A DNA stretch of 64,000 nucleotides from Pseudomonas sp. PDM15 (GTDB taxonomy: Bacteria; Pseudomonadota; Gammaproteobacteria; Pseudomonadales; Pseudomonadaceae): positions 372,001 through 436,000 of the forward strand of contig NZ_JACVAA010000001.1 in NCBI RefSeq assembly GCF_014851565.1. The letters are read 5' to 3'. Each line of letters opens with the position of its first letter. Positions within the stretch are counted from its first letter, which is position 1. Below the pieces are notes generated by a model. That model saw only the letters and a list, made by a program, of their open reading frames with translations, was not told the DNA's origin and did no database searches. Both the position numbers and the translations under genes were made by a program. This document shows positions 50,506 to 58,667 of the stretch, piece by piece.

Positions 50506-51609
50506 TTACAGGTCCGCCAGCGGATGCGCGCCTTCCCAGACCGGTTCGAAGTGCGCGGCGATCACCGCCGGCGGGATGATGGCCGGGTCCGGCCAGTGCC
50601 ACTTCGGTGCCTGGTCCTTGTCGATCAGGCGGGCGCGCACGCCTTCCGGAAATTCTGGATGACGGCAGCAGTTCAGGCTCATGGCGTATTCCATGCGGAA
50701 CACCTCGGCCAGCGACAGATGACGGGCGCGGCGGATCTGTTCCCAGACCAGGTGCGCGGTCAGCGGGCAGCCGGCGGCCAGGGTCTTGGCGGCGCGCGCC
50801 AGGGGCAGGTCGTCGTCGCCATGCAGGGCGGTGATGGCGTGCCAGGCGGCGGGCAGGTCGGCCAGGTCGAGCAGGGCGTCGATGCGCGCGCGGCGTGGCA
50901 GCCACTGGGCCTCCGGGAGTTGCGAGCGAGACTCCTGCTCCAGGGCACGCAGCAGGCTGTTGAGCTGTTCGGGAGCCTGTTCGCGCCAGTTCATCTGCAC
51001 CAGGCCCTCGATCAGCACGTCCTGCTGGTCGTCACGCAGGAAGCGGTCGGCCAGGTCCAGGTCCAGGGCGTCGCGAGCGTTGATGGCGGCGGCGGTGAGG
51101 CCGAGGAACAGGCCGAGCTTGCCCGGCAGGCGGGCGAGGAACCAGCTGCCGCCCACATCCGGGTACAGGCCGATATTGATCTCCGGCATGCCCAGGCGGC
51201 TGCTCGGGGTGACGATGCGGATGGCCGCGCCCTGCATCAGGCCCATGCCGCCGCCCAGCACATGGCCATGGGCCCAGCAGATCAGCGGTTTCGGGTAGGT
51301 GTGGATGCGATGATCGAGGCGGTATTCGTCGGCGAAGAAGCGCCGCGCCAGCGGAGGAATCTCGCCGGGGTGCTCGCGGCATTGCTGTACCAGCTGCACC
51401 ACGTCGCCACCGGCGCAGAAGGCCTTGGGCCCGTTGCCGCGCAGCAGCACGCAGGCGATGCCGTCATCCTCGGCCCACTGCTTCAGCTTGGCGTCCAGCG
51501 CCTCGATCATCGGCAGGGTCAGGGCATTGAGGCTCTTCTCCGCGTCCAGGCTGGCGATACCGATGCGGTAGCCGTGTAGGGCGGGGCGTTCTTCGAAGTG
51601 CATGTTCAT
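50506..51609 (-). CDS. 3-Hydroxyisobutyryl-CoA hydrolase (crotonase family)
   Basis: The 367-residue protein is longer than ordinary crotonases and has the hydrolase signatures FCAGGDV (oxyanion hole), GGGMGLM and GMPEINIGLYPDVG. It releases 3-hydroxyisobutyrate in valine catabolism. REP elements flank it on both sides. No ribosome-binding site is obvious before the two nearby ATGs at 51609 and 51603. Confidence 0.9.
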   Translation of the reverse strand: MNMHFEERPALHGYRIGIASLDAEKSLNALTLPMIEALDAKLKQWAEDDGIACVLLRGNGPKAFCAGGDVVQLVQQCREHPGEIPPLARRFFADEYRLDHRIHTYPKPLICWAHGHVLGGGMGLMQGAAIRIVTPSSRLGMPEINIGLYPDVGGSWFLARLPGKLGLFLGLTAAAINARDALDLDLADRFLRDDQQDVLIEGLVQMNWREQAPEQLNSLLRALEQESRSQLPEAQWLPRRARIDALLDLADLPAAWHAITALHGDDDLPLARAAKTLAAGCPLTAHLVWEQIRRARHLSLAEVFRMEYAMSLNCCRHPEFPEGVRARLIDKDQAPKWHWPDPAIIPPAVIAAHFEPVWEGAHPLADL

Positions 51610-51632
51610 TGAGCTATAGACCTGCTGTTTTT

Positions 51633-51696
51633 GTAGGAGCGAGCTCTGCTCGCGAACCAGGCGCTACGTACTGTTCGCGAGCAGAGCTCGCTCCTA
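51633..51696. repeat. REP-like inverted repeat, copy 2
   Basis: The same 24-base arm (51633-51656) and a 23-base complement (51674-51696) with a 17-base loop, between the hydrolase and enoyl-CoA hydratase genes. Confidence 0.88.
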
Positions 51697-51701
51697 AGGT
51701 T

Positions 51702-52520
51702 CTACTTGTTGCGCCAGTGGGCGTCGCGTTTTTCCAGGAAGGCGTTGACGCCTTCGCGGGTGTCGTCGGCATCGAACAGATCGACGAAGCGCTCGCGCTC
51801 CTCGCTCAGCCAGCCATTCGGGCCGCGCTCGCGGGCGCCCTGGATCAGCGGCTTGATGGTGCGCACCGCCACCGGGCTCTGCCGCGCCACCTTGGCTGCC
51901 AGCAACAGGGCGGTGCCGCGGGCCTCGCCGCTGTCCACCACCTGCTCGACCAGGCCGATGCGCAGGGCGGTCTCGGCGTCGATGCGCTCGCCGCAGAGGA
52001 TCATGCGTTTGGCCCAGCCTTCGCCCACCAGCCAGGGCAGGTTCTGCGTGCCGCCGGCGCAGGGCAGCAGGCCGACGGTGGCCTCCGGCAGGGCCAGTTG
52101 GGATTGCCGTTCGGCGATGCGGATATCGCAGGCCAGGGCGCATTCCAGGCCACCGCCCATGGCGTAGCCGTTGATCGCGGCGATGGACACGCCACGGAAA
52201 TCGCGCAGGGTCTCGAAGGCCTCGCCGAAGCGGCGGGCCATCTCACGGGCGCGGGCCTTGTCGCCGTCGGCGAACAGGTTGAGGTCGGCGCCGGCGCTGA
52301 AGAATTTGCTGCCCTGGCCGGTCACCACCAGGGCGTAGATATCGTCGTCGCGATTGAGATGCTCGACCACCTGCTTGAGGCCGATCAGCGAGTCGCGGTC
52401 CCAGGTGTTGGCCGGCGGGTGATTGATGGTGATCAGCGCGGTGTGGCCGTGCTTTTCCACCGTCAGCTTGTGGGTCAGGTCGAACATGCCGGGGTTGTAG
52501 GGTTCGATGGCGTTGCTCAT
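51702..52520 (-). CDS. Enoyl-CoA hydratase, DspI-like
   Basis: The 272-residue crotonase has both catalytic Glu positions (GGGLE and PEATVGLLP) and the oxyanion motif FFSAGADL. By position it is the methacrylyl-CoA hydratase of valine catabolism; it also corresponds to the P. aeruginosa gene dspI, reported to make the dispersal signal cis-2-decenoic acid. Sequence alone cannot separate the roles. A GAGGACCG site precedes the ATG at 52520. Confidence 0.88.
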   Translation of the reverse strand: MSNAIEPYNPGMFDLTHKLTVEKHGHTALITINHPPANTWDRDSLIGLKQVVEHLNRDDDIYALVVTGQGSKFFSAGADLNLFADGDKARAREMARRFGEAFETLRDFRGVSIAAINGYAMGGGLECALACDIRIAERQSQLALPEATVGLLPCAGGTQNLPWLVGEGWAKRMILCGERIDAETALRIGLVEQVVDSGEARGTALLLAAKVARQSPVAVRTIKPLIQGARERGPNGWLSEERERFVDLFDADDTREGVNAFLEKRDAHWRNK

Positions 52521-52539
52521 AACGGTCCTCGTAATAGTG

Positions 52540-52649
52540 TTTCCCCTTTCCCCTTTCCCCTTGGGAGAGGGCGGGGCGGCCCCGCGTAGGGTGAGGGGCT
52601 GTGGAACGACTCGCTCCCTCACCCTAACCCTCTCCCGGAGGGAGAGGGA
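52540..52649. repeat. CCCTCTCCC/TAGGGTGAGGG intergenic repeat
   Basis: TAGGGTGAGGG (52587-52597) and CCCTCACCCTA (52616-52626) form an inverted repeat flanked by CCTTGGGAGAGGG and CTCTCCCGGAGGGAGAGGG segments. A related fragment lies at 8800-8838. It fills the gap between the hydratase and acyl-CoA dehydrogenase genes. Confidence 0.75.
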
Positions 52650-52660
52650 CTAAAAGCTGA

Positions 52661-53824
52661 TTACAGCAGGCGATCGAGCATGCCGCCCTGGTCCAGCAGG
52701 CGGCGGGAGACGATCACCCGCATGATCTCGTTGGTGCCTTCCAGTATCTGGTGTACCCGGCTGTCACGCACCCAGCGTTCCAGCGGGTAGTCGTTGAGAT
52801 AGCCGTAGCCGCCGTGAAGTTGCAGCGCCTCGTTGCACAGGGCGAAACAGTGGTCGGTGGCGAAGCGCTTGGCCATGGCGCAGTACAGCGCGGCCTCGGC
52901 GTGGCCGTGGTCGAGTTTGTGGGCGGCCAGGCGCACCATCTGCCGGCTCGCCGTCAGATCGGTGAGCATATCGGCCAGCTTGAACTGCAGGGCCTGGAAC
53001 TCGGCCAGTGCCTTGCCGAACTGCTTGCGTTCCTCGACGTAGCGCAGGCTCTGCTCCAGCGCTGCCTGGGCCGCGCCCAGCGAGCAGCTGGCAATGTTCA
53101 GGCGTCCGCCGTCCAGGCCCTTCATGGCGTAGACGAAGCCCTGGCCCTCGGGGCCGATGCGGTTGCCGGCCGGGATGCGCACGCCCTCGAAGGTGATGGT
53201 GCGGGTCGGCTGGGCCTTCCAGCCCATCTTGTCCTCGTTGCGTCCGTACTTCACGCCCTCGGCATTGGCCGGCACCAGGAAGCAGGAGATGCCCTTGGCG
53301 CCGTCTTCGCCGGTGCGTGCCATGACGATCAATACATCGGTCGATCCAGCGCCGGAGATAAAGCACTTGCTGCCGTCCAGCACGTAGTCGTCGCCATCGC
53401 GGCGTGCGCGGCTGCGCAGGTGGGCGGCGTCGGAACCGGCGTCCGGCTCGGTCAGGCAGTAGGAGGCCAGCAGCTCGCCGCTGGTCAGCCCCGGCAGGTA
53501 CTGCGACTTCAGGGCGTCATCGGCGAAGCTCGCCAACATCCAGGTGGCCATATTGTGGATGGTGATGTAGGCCGTGGTGGCCACGCAGCCGGCGGCCAGC
53601 TGCTCGAAGATCAGCGAACTGGTCAGGCGCGACAGGCCGAGGCCACCGTCTTCTTCCTTCAGATACAGGGCCAGGTAGCCTTGCTCGGCGGCGCGGCGGA
53701 TCACCTCAACCGGGAAGTGGTGCTCGCGGTCCCAGTCGGCGGCGTGCGGTGCCAGTTCCCGTGCGGCGAAGGCTCGGGCGCTGTCGACCAGCAGGCGTTG
53801 TTCGTCGTCGAGTTCGAAATCCAT
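52661..53824 (-). CDS. Acyl-CoA dehydrogenase (isobutyryl-CoA type)
   Basis: The 387-residue flavoprotein is full length with the signatures YCLTEPDAGSDA (FAD/substrate), ISGAG and the C-terminal QLHGGYGYLNDYPLERWVRDSRVHQILEGTNEIMR. Catalytic Glu is expected in this last region (EGTNE). Its place between mmsA and the crotonases makes isobutyryl-CoA the likely substrate. Confidence 0.93.
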   Translation of the reverse strand: MDFELDDEQRLLVDSARAFAARELAPHAADWDREHHFPVEVIRRAAEQGYLALYLKEEDGGLGLSRLTSSLIFEQLAAGCVATTAYITIHNMATWMLASFADDALKSQYLPGLTSGELLASYCLTEPDAGSDAAHLRSRARRDGDDYVLDGSKCFISGAGSTDVLIVMARTGEDGAKGISCFLVPANAEGVKYGRNEDKMGWKAQPTRTITFEGVRIPAGNRIGPEGQGFVYAMKGLDGGRLNIASCSLGAAQAALEQSLRYVEERKQFGKALAEFQALQFKLADMLTDLTASRQMVRLAAHKLDHGHAEAALYCAMAKRFATDHCFALCNEALQLHGGYGYLNDYPLERWVRDSRVHQILEGTNEIMRVIVSRRLLDQGGMLDRLL

Positions 53825-53885
53825 TACGGCTCCTCGCGCTGTTGCGGAAGCGGCGCGGGGCAGCTGTTGCTCCCCGCCCGCGCCA

Positions 53886-55397
53886 TCACTTCAGGGTGAT
53901 GGTGGTATTGACCTGGCCGACTTCGTCCTCGTCCAGCCAGCGCTGGGTCACGGTCTTGGTCTGGGTGTAGAAGAGCACCACCTGCTTGCCGTAGGGGCCC
54001 AGGTCGCCGAGCTTGGAGCCGCGCGAGCCGCTGAAGGAGAACAGCGGCACCGGCACCGGAATCGGCACGTTGATGCCGACTTGGCCGACGTCGATCTCTT
54101 CCTGGAAGTGCCGGGCGGCGGCGCCGGAGCGGGTGAAAATGGCGGTGCCGTTGCCGTTCGGGTTGGCGTTGATGATCTCGATGGCTTCGTCCAGGGTCGC
54201 GGCATGCATCACGCACAGCGCCGGGCCGAAGATCTCCTCCTGGTACACGCTCATCGCCGCGGTCACGCCGGAGAAGATGGTCGGGCCGACGAAGTTGCCG
54301 TTCTCGTACCCCGGCACCTGCGGATTGCGTCCGTCCAGTTCGAGCTTGGCGCCTTCGCCGACACCCTTGGCGATCAGCCCGCCAACGCGATCCAGAGCGG
54401 CGCAGGACACCACCGGACCGACGTCGGTACCCGGCTCTGAGCCGGCGCCGATCTTCAGGGTCTTGGCCTTCTCTACCAGCTCGGGCAGCCACTGCTGCGC
54501 CTCGCCGACCAGGATCACCACCGACAGGGCCATGCAGCGCTGGCCGGCGGCACCGAAGGCAGCGCCGACCAGGTTGTTGAGGGTCTGCTGGCGCGGTGCA
54601 TCGGGCATGACGATGGCGTGGTTCTTCGCGCCCATCATGCACTGGGCACGCTTGCCGTTGGCGGTGGCGCGGTTGTAGACGTGGGTGCCGACCTTGGTCG
54701 AGCCGACGAAGGACACGGCCTTGATGTCCGGGTGATCGCAGAGCAGGTTCACCGCATCGGCGCCACCGTGGATCACGTTGAGCACACCGGCCGGAATGCC
54801 GGCCTCGATGGCCAGCTCGACCAGGCGCATGGTCACCATCGGATCCTGCTCGGACGGCTTGAGGACGAAGGTATTGCCGCAGGCGATGGCCATGGGGAAC
54901 ATCCACAGCGGGATCATCGCCGGGAAGTTGAACGGGGTGATGCCGGCGCACACTCCCAGCGGCTGCTGCAGGGTGTAGGTGTCGACCCCGGCGGCCACGT
55001 TGTTGGCCAGCTCGCCCATCTGCAGGTTGCCGATGTTGGCGGAGTGCTCGACCACTTCCAGGCCGCGGAACACGTCGCCTTCGGCGTCGGCCAGAGTCTT
55101 GCCCTGCTCGGCGGTGAGGATGGCGGCCAGCTCCTTGATGTTGTCTCGGATCAGCTGCTGGTACTTGAGGAAGATCCGCGCGCGGGCACCGATCGGCGTC
55201 TTGCGCCAGGTCTTGAAAGCGCCCTTGGCGGCGGCGATGGCGGCATTCATTTCCTCGGGCGTGGCGAAGGGCACGCGAGCCAGCACCTGCTGGGTGGCCG
55301 GGTTGACCACGTCGCGCCACTGGCTGGTCTTGGATTCGACGAATTCGCCGCCGATCAGCAGTTTGATCGTAGGGACTGCGCTTGCTTGGGTTGTCAT
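53886..55397 (-). CDS. mmsA: Methylmalonate-semialdehyde dehydrogenase (CoA-acylating)
   Basis: The 503-residue aldehyde dehydrogenase has the CoA-dependent MMSDH pattern: catalytic Cys in [11 protein letters not shown] (near residue 287), FVGSTKVG for NAD and the family ending near VNTTITLK. It converts methylmalonate semialdehyde to propionyl-CoA. It is the first gene of the operon, divergent from the LysR regulator. Confidence 0.95.
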   Translation of the reverse strand: MTTQASAVPTIKLLIGGEFVESKTSQWRDVVNPATQQVLARVPFATPEEMNAAIAAAKGAFKTWRKTPIGARARIFLKYQQLIRDNIKELAAILTAEQGKTLADAEGDVFRGLEVVEHSANIGNLQMGELANNVAAGVDTYTLQQPLGVCAGITPFNFPAMIPLWMFPMAIACGNTFVLKPSEQDPMVTMRLVELAIEAGIPAGVLNVIHGGADAVNLLCDHPDIKAVSFVGSTKVGTHVYNRATANGKRAQCMMGAKNHAIVMPDAPRQQTLNNLVGAAFGAAGQRCMALSVVILVGEAQQWLPELVEKAKTLKIGAGSEPGTDVGPVVSCAALDRVGGLIAKGVGEGAKLELDGRNPQVPGYENGNFVGPTIFSGVTAAMSVYQEEIFGPALCVMHAATLDEAIEIINANPNGNGTAIFTRSGAAARHFQEEIDVGQVGINVPIPVPVPLFSFSGSRGSKLGDLGPYGKQVVLFYTQTKTVTQRWLDEDEVGQVNTTITLK

Positions 55398-55460
55398 CGT
55401 GCGTTCCTGCCAAGTGCGAAAGGGCTCGGCGAGCCTGTTGCAGTCGATGCTAGCAGTGCA

Positions 55461-55510
55461 TTTTTGCCAGTGGCAACGGGGTTATTTGCAAGTGTATTCT
55501 GCGTTTTTGC
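55461..55510. promoter_or_regulatory. Regulatory repeats between mmsA and lysR
   Basis: TTGCC-AGT-GGCAA (55464-55476) is a perfect palindrome. TTTGC occurs three times at 55463, 55485 and 55506, spaced 22 and 21 bp, so on one face of the helix. The region is AT-richer and likely binds the divergent LysR regulator. Confidence 0.55.
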
Positions 55511-55526
55511 ACAACAGGGCATCGCT

Positions 55527-56432
55527 GTGGACTGGGACAACCTGCGCTATTTCCTCGAACTGTCCCGCGGCGGCAAGCTGACGGTCGCCGCCCGCCGTCT
55601 GGGCGTCGACCACACCACGGTGGCGCGACGCATCCAGGCGCTGGAGAAGAGCCTGGAAACCCAGCTGTTCCTGCGCAGCGCCGCCGGTTACAGCCTGACC
55701 GAGGCCGGGCGCAACCTGCTGCCTCAGGCGGAAACCATGGAAAGCGCCTTCAGCGGCATCGAGCGGGCGCGGCAGACGCCCAAGGAGGGGCTGTCCGGCC
55801 TGGTGCGCATCGGCGTCACCGAGGGCTATGGCGCGATGATGCTGGCACCGCAGCTGGCCGAGCTGATCCACCGCCATCCCAACCTGGGTATCGACCTGCT
55901 GGCGGCGCCGCGCATGCTGCAGCTGTCGCGCCGCGAGGCGGACATCGTCATCACCCTGGACCGGCCCGAGCGCGGCCCGTTCATCATCACCAAGCTGACC
56001 GACTACTGCCTTCGCCTGTACGCCTCGCCGGACTACCTGGCGCGGCATGGGCCGATCCGCAGCCGCGACGACCTGCGCGAGCATGGCTTCGTCAGCTACA
56101 TCGACGATCTGCTGTACAGCAAGGAGCTGCTCTACCTGGACGAGCTGGGCAAGCCCAACCACGTGCCGCTGCGCAGCACCAGCATCCTTATCCAGCAACA
56201 GGCGGCCGCCGCCGGTGCCGGCATCGCCATCCTGCCGTCCTTCGCCGCCGACGCCGACCCGCGCCTGCAGCGGGTGCTGGGCGAGGAGGTGAAGTTCATC
56301 CGTACTTTCTGGATGCTGATGCCGACCGAACTCAAGGGTATTGCGCGGATGCAGGCCACCTGGAACTTCCTGCGCGAGATGGCGCAGACGAGTACGGCGG
56401 TGATGATGGGGGAGGGGGTTCTCCGAACATGA
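55527..56432 (+). CDS. LysR-family regulator of the mms operon (GTG start)
   Basis: The 301-residue protein has an N-terminal LysR helix-turn-helix (WDNLRYFLELSRGGKLTVAARRLGVDHTTVARRIQALE) and a substrate-binding domain. The GTG at 55527 gives the standard LysR start MDWDNLRYF; no ATG is better placed. It is divergent from mmsA. It carries HTTVARR where many members have TPSAVSRR, as in the subgroup with His in the recognition helix. Confidence 0.9.
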   Translation: MDWDNLRYFLELSRGGKLTVAARRLGVDHTTVARRIQALEKSLETQLFLRSAAGYSLTEAGRNLLPQAETMESAFSGIERARQTPKEGLSGLVRIGVTEGYGAMMLAPQLAELIHRHPNLGIDLLAAPRMLQLSRREADIVITLDRPERGPFIITKLTDYCLRLYASPDYLARHGPIRSRDDLREHGFVSYIDDLLYSKELLYLDELGKPNHVPLRSTSILIQQQAAAAGAGIAILPSFAADADPRLQRVLGEEVKFIRTFWMLMPTELKGIARMQATWNFLREMAQTSTAVMMGEGVLRT

Positions 56433-56463
56433 GGCAGCGGCGCCGTTTGGCGCCGCCACATGC

Positions 56464-56742
56464 TCAGATCGAGCAGATCATCCCGGCCAGTTCCACCCGG
56501 CCGAAACTGGCGCCGGGGTCGAGCGGGGTGATGGCCAGCAGTTGGTCGAGACGCACCTCCTGCTTGCCTTCGTCGGTCTGCAGCACGAGGAATTCTTCCT
56601 TGCTTGGGGCCGTGCGCGTATCCAGCGCCCTGGCCACGAAGCTCGGACCCTCGACCAGCTCGACCTGCAGGCGGTAGCCATGCATGCAAGCGATCTCCAG
56701 AAAGTCGTGCAGATCGCAGTTCAGGGGCTGATACGTGTTCAT
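56464..56742 (-). CDS. rof: Rho-binding antiterminator (Rof/YaeO-like)
   Basis: The 92-residue protein matches Rof: CDLHDFLEIACMHGYRLQVELVEG near residues 9-32 and a late LDQLLAI...FGRVEL. Rof binds Rho and reduces termination. Convergent with the LysR gene. Confidence 0.88.
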   Translation of the reverse strand: MNTYQPLNCDLHDFLEIACMHGYRLQVELVEGPSFVARALDTRTAPSKEEFLVLQTDEGKQEVRLDQLLAITPLDPGASFGRVELAGMICSI

Positions 56743-56751
56743 GGTGTCCTC

Positions 56752-57006
56752 CTAGCAACCCTGTAGCGGGATGATGAAGTAGCCCTGCTGGGCGATGGCC
56801 GCGGCGACTTCGGGGTGGGCTGGTTCGCTGTGGCAGAACTGGCAGCGGCTCTGCGAGACGTCCGCATCCTCCACGCCGCGGCTGGCGAGCCATTCGCGGG
56901 CATAGCGGGTGGCCAGGTCTTGGTCGTTGCCTTCGATGAGCACGTCGAAGTGTAGGTAACCACCATCGAGTGTGCGCACATGGGTGTCGAACACTTTCAC
57001 GTTCAT
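56752..57006 (-). CDS. DUF2024 family small protein
   Basis: The 84-residue protein matches DUF2024 (MNVKVFDTHVRTLDGGYLHFDVLIEG...) with a C-x2-C motif (CQFC) and nearby His. The ATG at 57006 is 1 bp from the next stop codon, so the genes are co-transcribed. Function unknown. Confidence 0.82.
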   Translation of the reverse strand: MNVKVFDTHVRTLDGGYLHFDVLIEGNDQDLATRYAREWLASRGVEDADVSQSRCQFCHSEPAHPEVAAAIAQQGYFIIPLQGC

Positions 57007-57007
57007 G

Positions 57008-57745
57008 TCATTTCTCCTCTTTCCAGGTGGCCGGCAGCGACAGGTCGCCGGATGCCACATCCCATACGCTGGAGACGCACAGCAGCGGGTTGTGCAGATC
57101 GGCATTGACCTGCAGGGCGGCCGTTACGCCGTCGTAGTTGAAGCTCTGCGGGAAGCCGACGGCGGCCAGCGGTACGCGGATGCGCGCAGCATCGTCCTGC
57201 ACGCTCAGGTCATAGCCGGGCGAGTCGATGTAGATCGGCGCGCCGGGCCAGGTGGCCGGCAGCTTGGGTTTGGCGCCCTCGGGGATATCGCGCACCTTGA
57301 GGCCGGACGGACCGCAGCTGGCGTCCTTGGTCAGCACCACCCAGTGCGAGTGCCAGAGACCGCCGTCGTTGTCCTGCTTGCCATCATGGTTTTCGTCCAG
57401 CTGCGGGGTGTCGTCGAAGTCCGGGTGCGAGGTCAGCGCCAGGGCGAGGATGCCCGAGCCCTGCTCGAAGCCGACGCTGCCGGCGTCCAGGCTGGTTGGC
57501 CAGACGTAGCTGTACACCTCGGCGGCGGCGAAGCTGCCCTTGGCGGACGGCACGCGGCTACCGGCCTTGCCGTCGACCAGCTGTTCGAACACCAGGTCGC
57601 TGCCGTCCTTGAATACACGGGTGTGCACAAGGTCGAAGGCGGCGTCGACCTTGGCGGTCTTTTCGCTGTGGATGCCGCCCGGGCCATGGGCCCAGGCCTG
57701 GCTGGCGAGGAGCGCGGTGAGCGCGAAAGCGAAGGGGGCTTTCAT
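57008..57745 (-). CDS. Exported protein of unknown function
   Basis: The 245-residue protein has a signal peptide (cleavage after AWA near residue 19) and a mature domain with a calcium-binding-like DENHDGKQDND loop, a WHSHWVVL motif and two Cys that could form a disulfide. It follows the thioredoxin-like gene by 10 bp. No family recognised. Confidence 0.72.
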   Translation of the reverse strand: MKAPFAFALTALLASQAWAHGPGGIHSEKTAKVDAAFDLVHTRVFKDGSDLVFEQLVDGKAGSRVPSAKGSFAAAEVYSYVWPTSLDAGSVGFEQGSGILALALTSHPDFDDTPQLDENHDGKQDNDGGLWHSHWVVLTKDASCGPSGLKVRDIPEGAKPKLPATWPGAPIYIDSPGYDLSVQDDAARIRVPLAAVGFPQSFNYDGVTAALQVNADLHNPLLCVSSVWDVASGDLSLPATWKEEK

Positions 57746-57755
57746 GGTCGGCTCC

Positions 57756-57986
57756 TTATTTGAGGTCGTCGATGGAGGCGCCGAAGTTCAGGTGCAGCAC
57801 CTGGCCATCGACCACCAGTGCGGGCACCGACTTGACGCCAGCCTGTTCGGCCTCGGCGACACGCTGCTTCTGGTCGCCGAGGTGGACGACCTCGACCTTC
57901 ACTTGGGGATCGAGCAGGTTGAGCAGGGTCTGTTCGGCCGAGACGCAAACGGGGCAGCCGGCGTGGTAGAAGCGTGCGGTAGTCAT
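57756..57986 (-). CDS. Small thioredoxin-like protein
   Basis: The 76-residue protein has a thioredoxin/glutaredoxin fold with redox motif CPVC (residues 11-14) and cis-Pro in SVPALVVDG. No signal peptide, so cytoplasmic. First gene of the leftward unit, divergent from the MarR regulator. Confidence 0.83.
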   Translation of the reverse strand: MTTARFYHAGCPVCVSAEQTLLNLLDPQVKVEVVHLGDQKQRVAEAEQAGVKSVPALVVDGQVLHLNFGASIDDLK

Positions 57987-58007
57987 TTCAAGTCTCCTTT
58001 AGAATTG

Positions 58008-58022
58008 GTATCGAATCGATAC
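58008..58022. promoter_or_regulatory. MarR operator candidate 1
   Basis: GTATCGA-A-TCGATAC is a perfect 15-bp palindrome, 22 bp upstream of the thioredoxin-like gene. The half-site TCGATAC recurs in the second site. Confidence 0.65.
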
Positions 58023-58069
58023 TGATGCGAAGGCTACTACCGCTGCGCTCTTTGTCAATATGGTTTTTA

Positions 58070-58088
58070 GTCGATACTATATTTCGAC
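58070..58088. promoter_or_regulatory. MarR operator candidate 2
   Basis: GTCGATACTATATTTCGAC is an imperfect palindrome with the TCGATAC half-site (58071-58077), 13 bp before the marR start codon. Two operators in one divergent region suggest control of both genes. Confidence 0.55.
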
Positions 58089-58100
58089 AGGAGTGATGAT

Positions 58101-58664
58101 ATGACTGCCACGAACCTCTTCGACCTGCTCGAGCGCCTGACCAGCCTGATGCGTATCTGGAACCGCCAGCACCCGCTGCTGGCAGAGTTGCAGCCGATCC
58201 AGGTCAGCGCGCTGATCTACCTGTCGCGCTGCAACCGCTACTCCAATACGCCGTTGGCGGTGACCGACTACCTGGGCCTGACCAAGGGCACAGTGTCGCA
58301 GTCGCTCAAGGCGCTGGAGGCCAAGGGGCTGATCGAGAAGGTGCAGGACCCGCATGACCGGCGCAGCGTGCATCTGCAGCTGACCGCACCGGCGCGCGAG
58401 CTGCTGGCGGCCGTCGCTCCGCCGCAGTTCCTGGTGGCGGCGCTTGCGCAGATGGGCGAGCGCGCGCAGGCGCTGGAGGAGTTGTTCGGCGACCTGCTAC
58501 GGCAGATCCAGCGCAACGAGGACGTGCCGGGCTTCGGCCTTTGCCGCACCTGCCGTTTCCACCAGCAGCGTGACGGGGCGCCGTTCTGTGGTCTGACCCA
58601 GGAGCCGCTGTTGCCGGCGGAGGTCGAGCTGATCTGCCGGGAGCACCAGCCGCAGGCGGCCTAG
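58101..58664 (+). CDS. MarR-family regulator with C-terminal cysteine motif
   Basis: The 187-residue protein has a winged-helix MarR domain (about 10-135; TDYLGLTKGTVSQSLKALEAKGLIEK, DPHDRRSVHL) and an extra C-terminal tail with C148-x2-C151-x11-C163-x15-C179 and His154. Ordinary MarR proteins end near residue 145. The four Cys could bind iron-sulfur or zinc, making it a redox or metal sensor. Divergent from a thioredoxin-like gene, which fits. Confidence 0.87.
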   Translation: MTATNLFDLLERLTSLMRIWNRQHPLLAELQPIQVSALIYLSRCNRYSNTPLAVTDYLGLTKGTVSQSLKALEAKGLIEKVQDPHDRRSVHLQLTAPARELLAAVAPPQFLVAALAQMGERAQALEELFGDLLRQIQRNEDVPGFGLCRTCRFHQQRDGAPFCGLTQEPLLPAEVELICREHQPQAA

Positions 58665-58667
58665 GCC

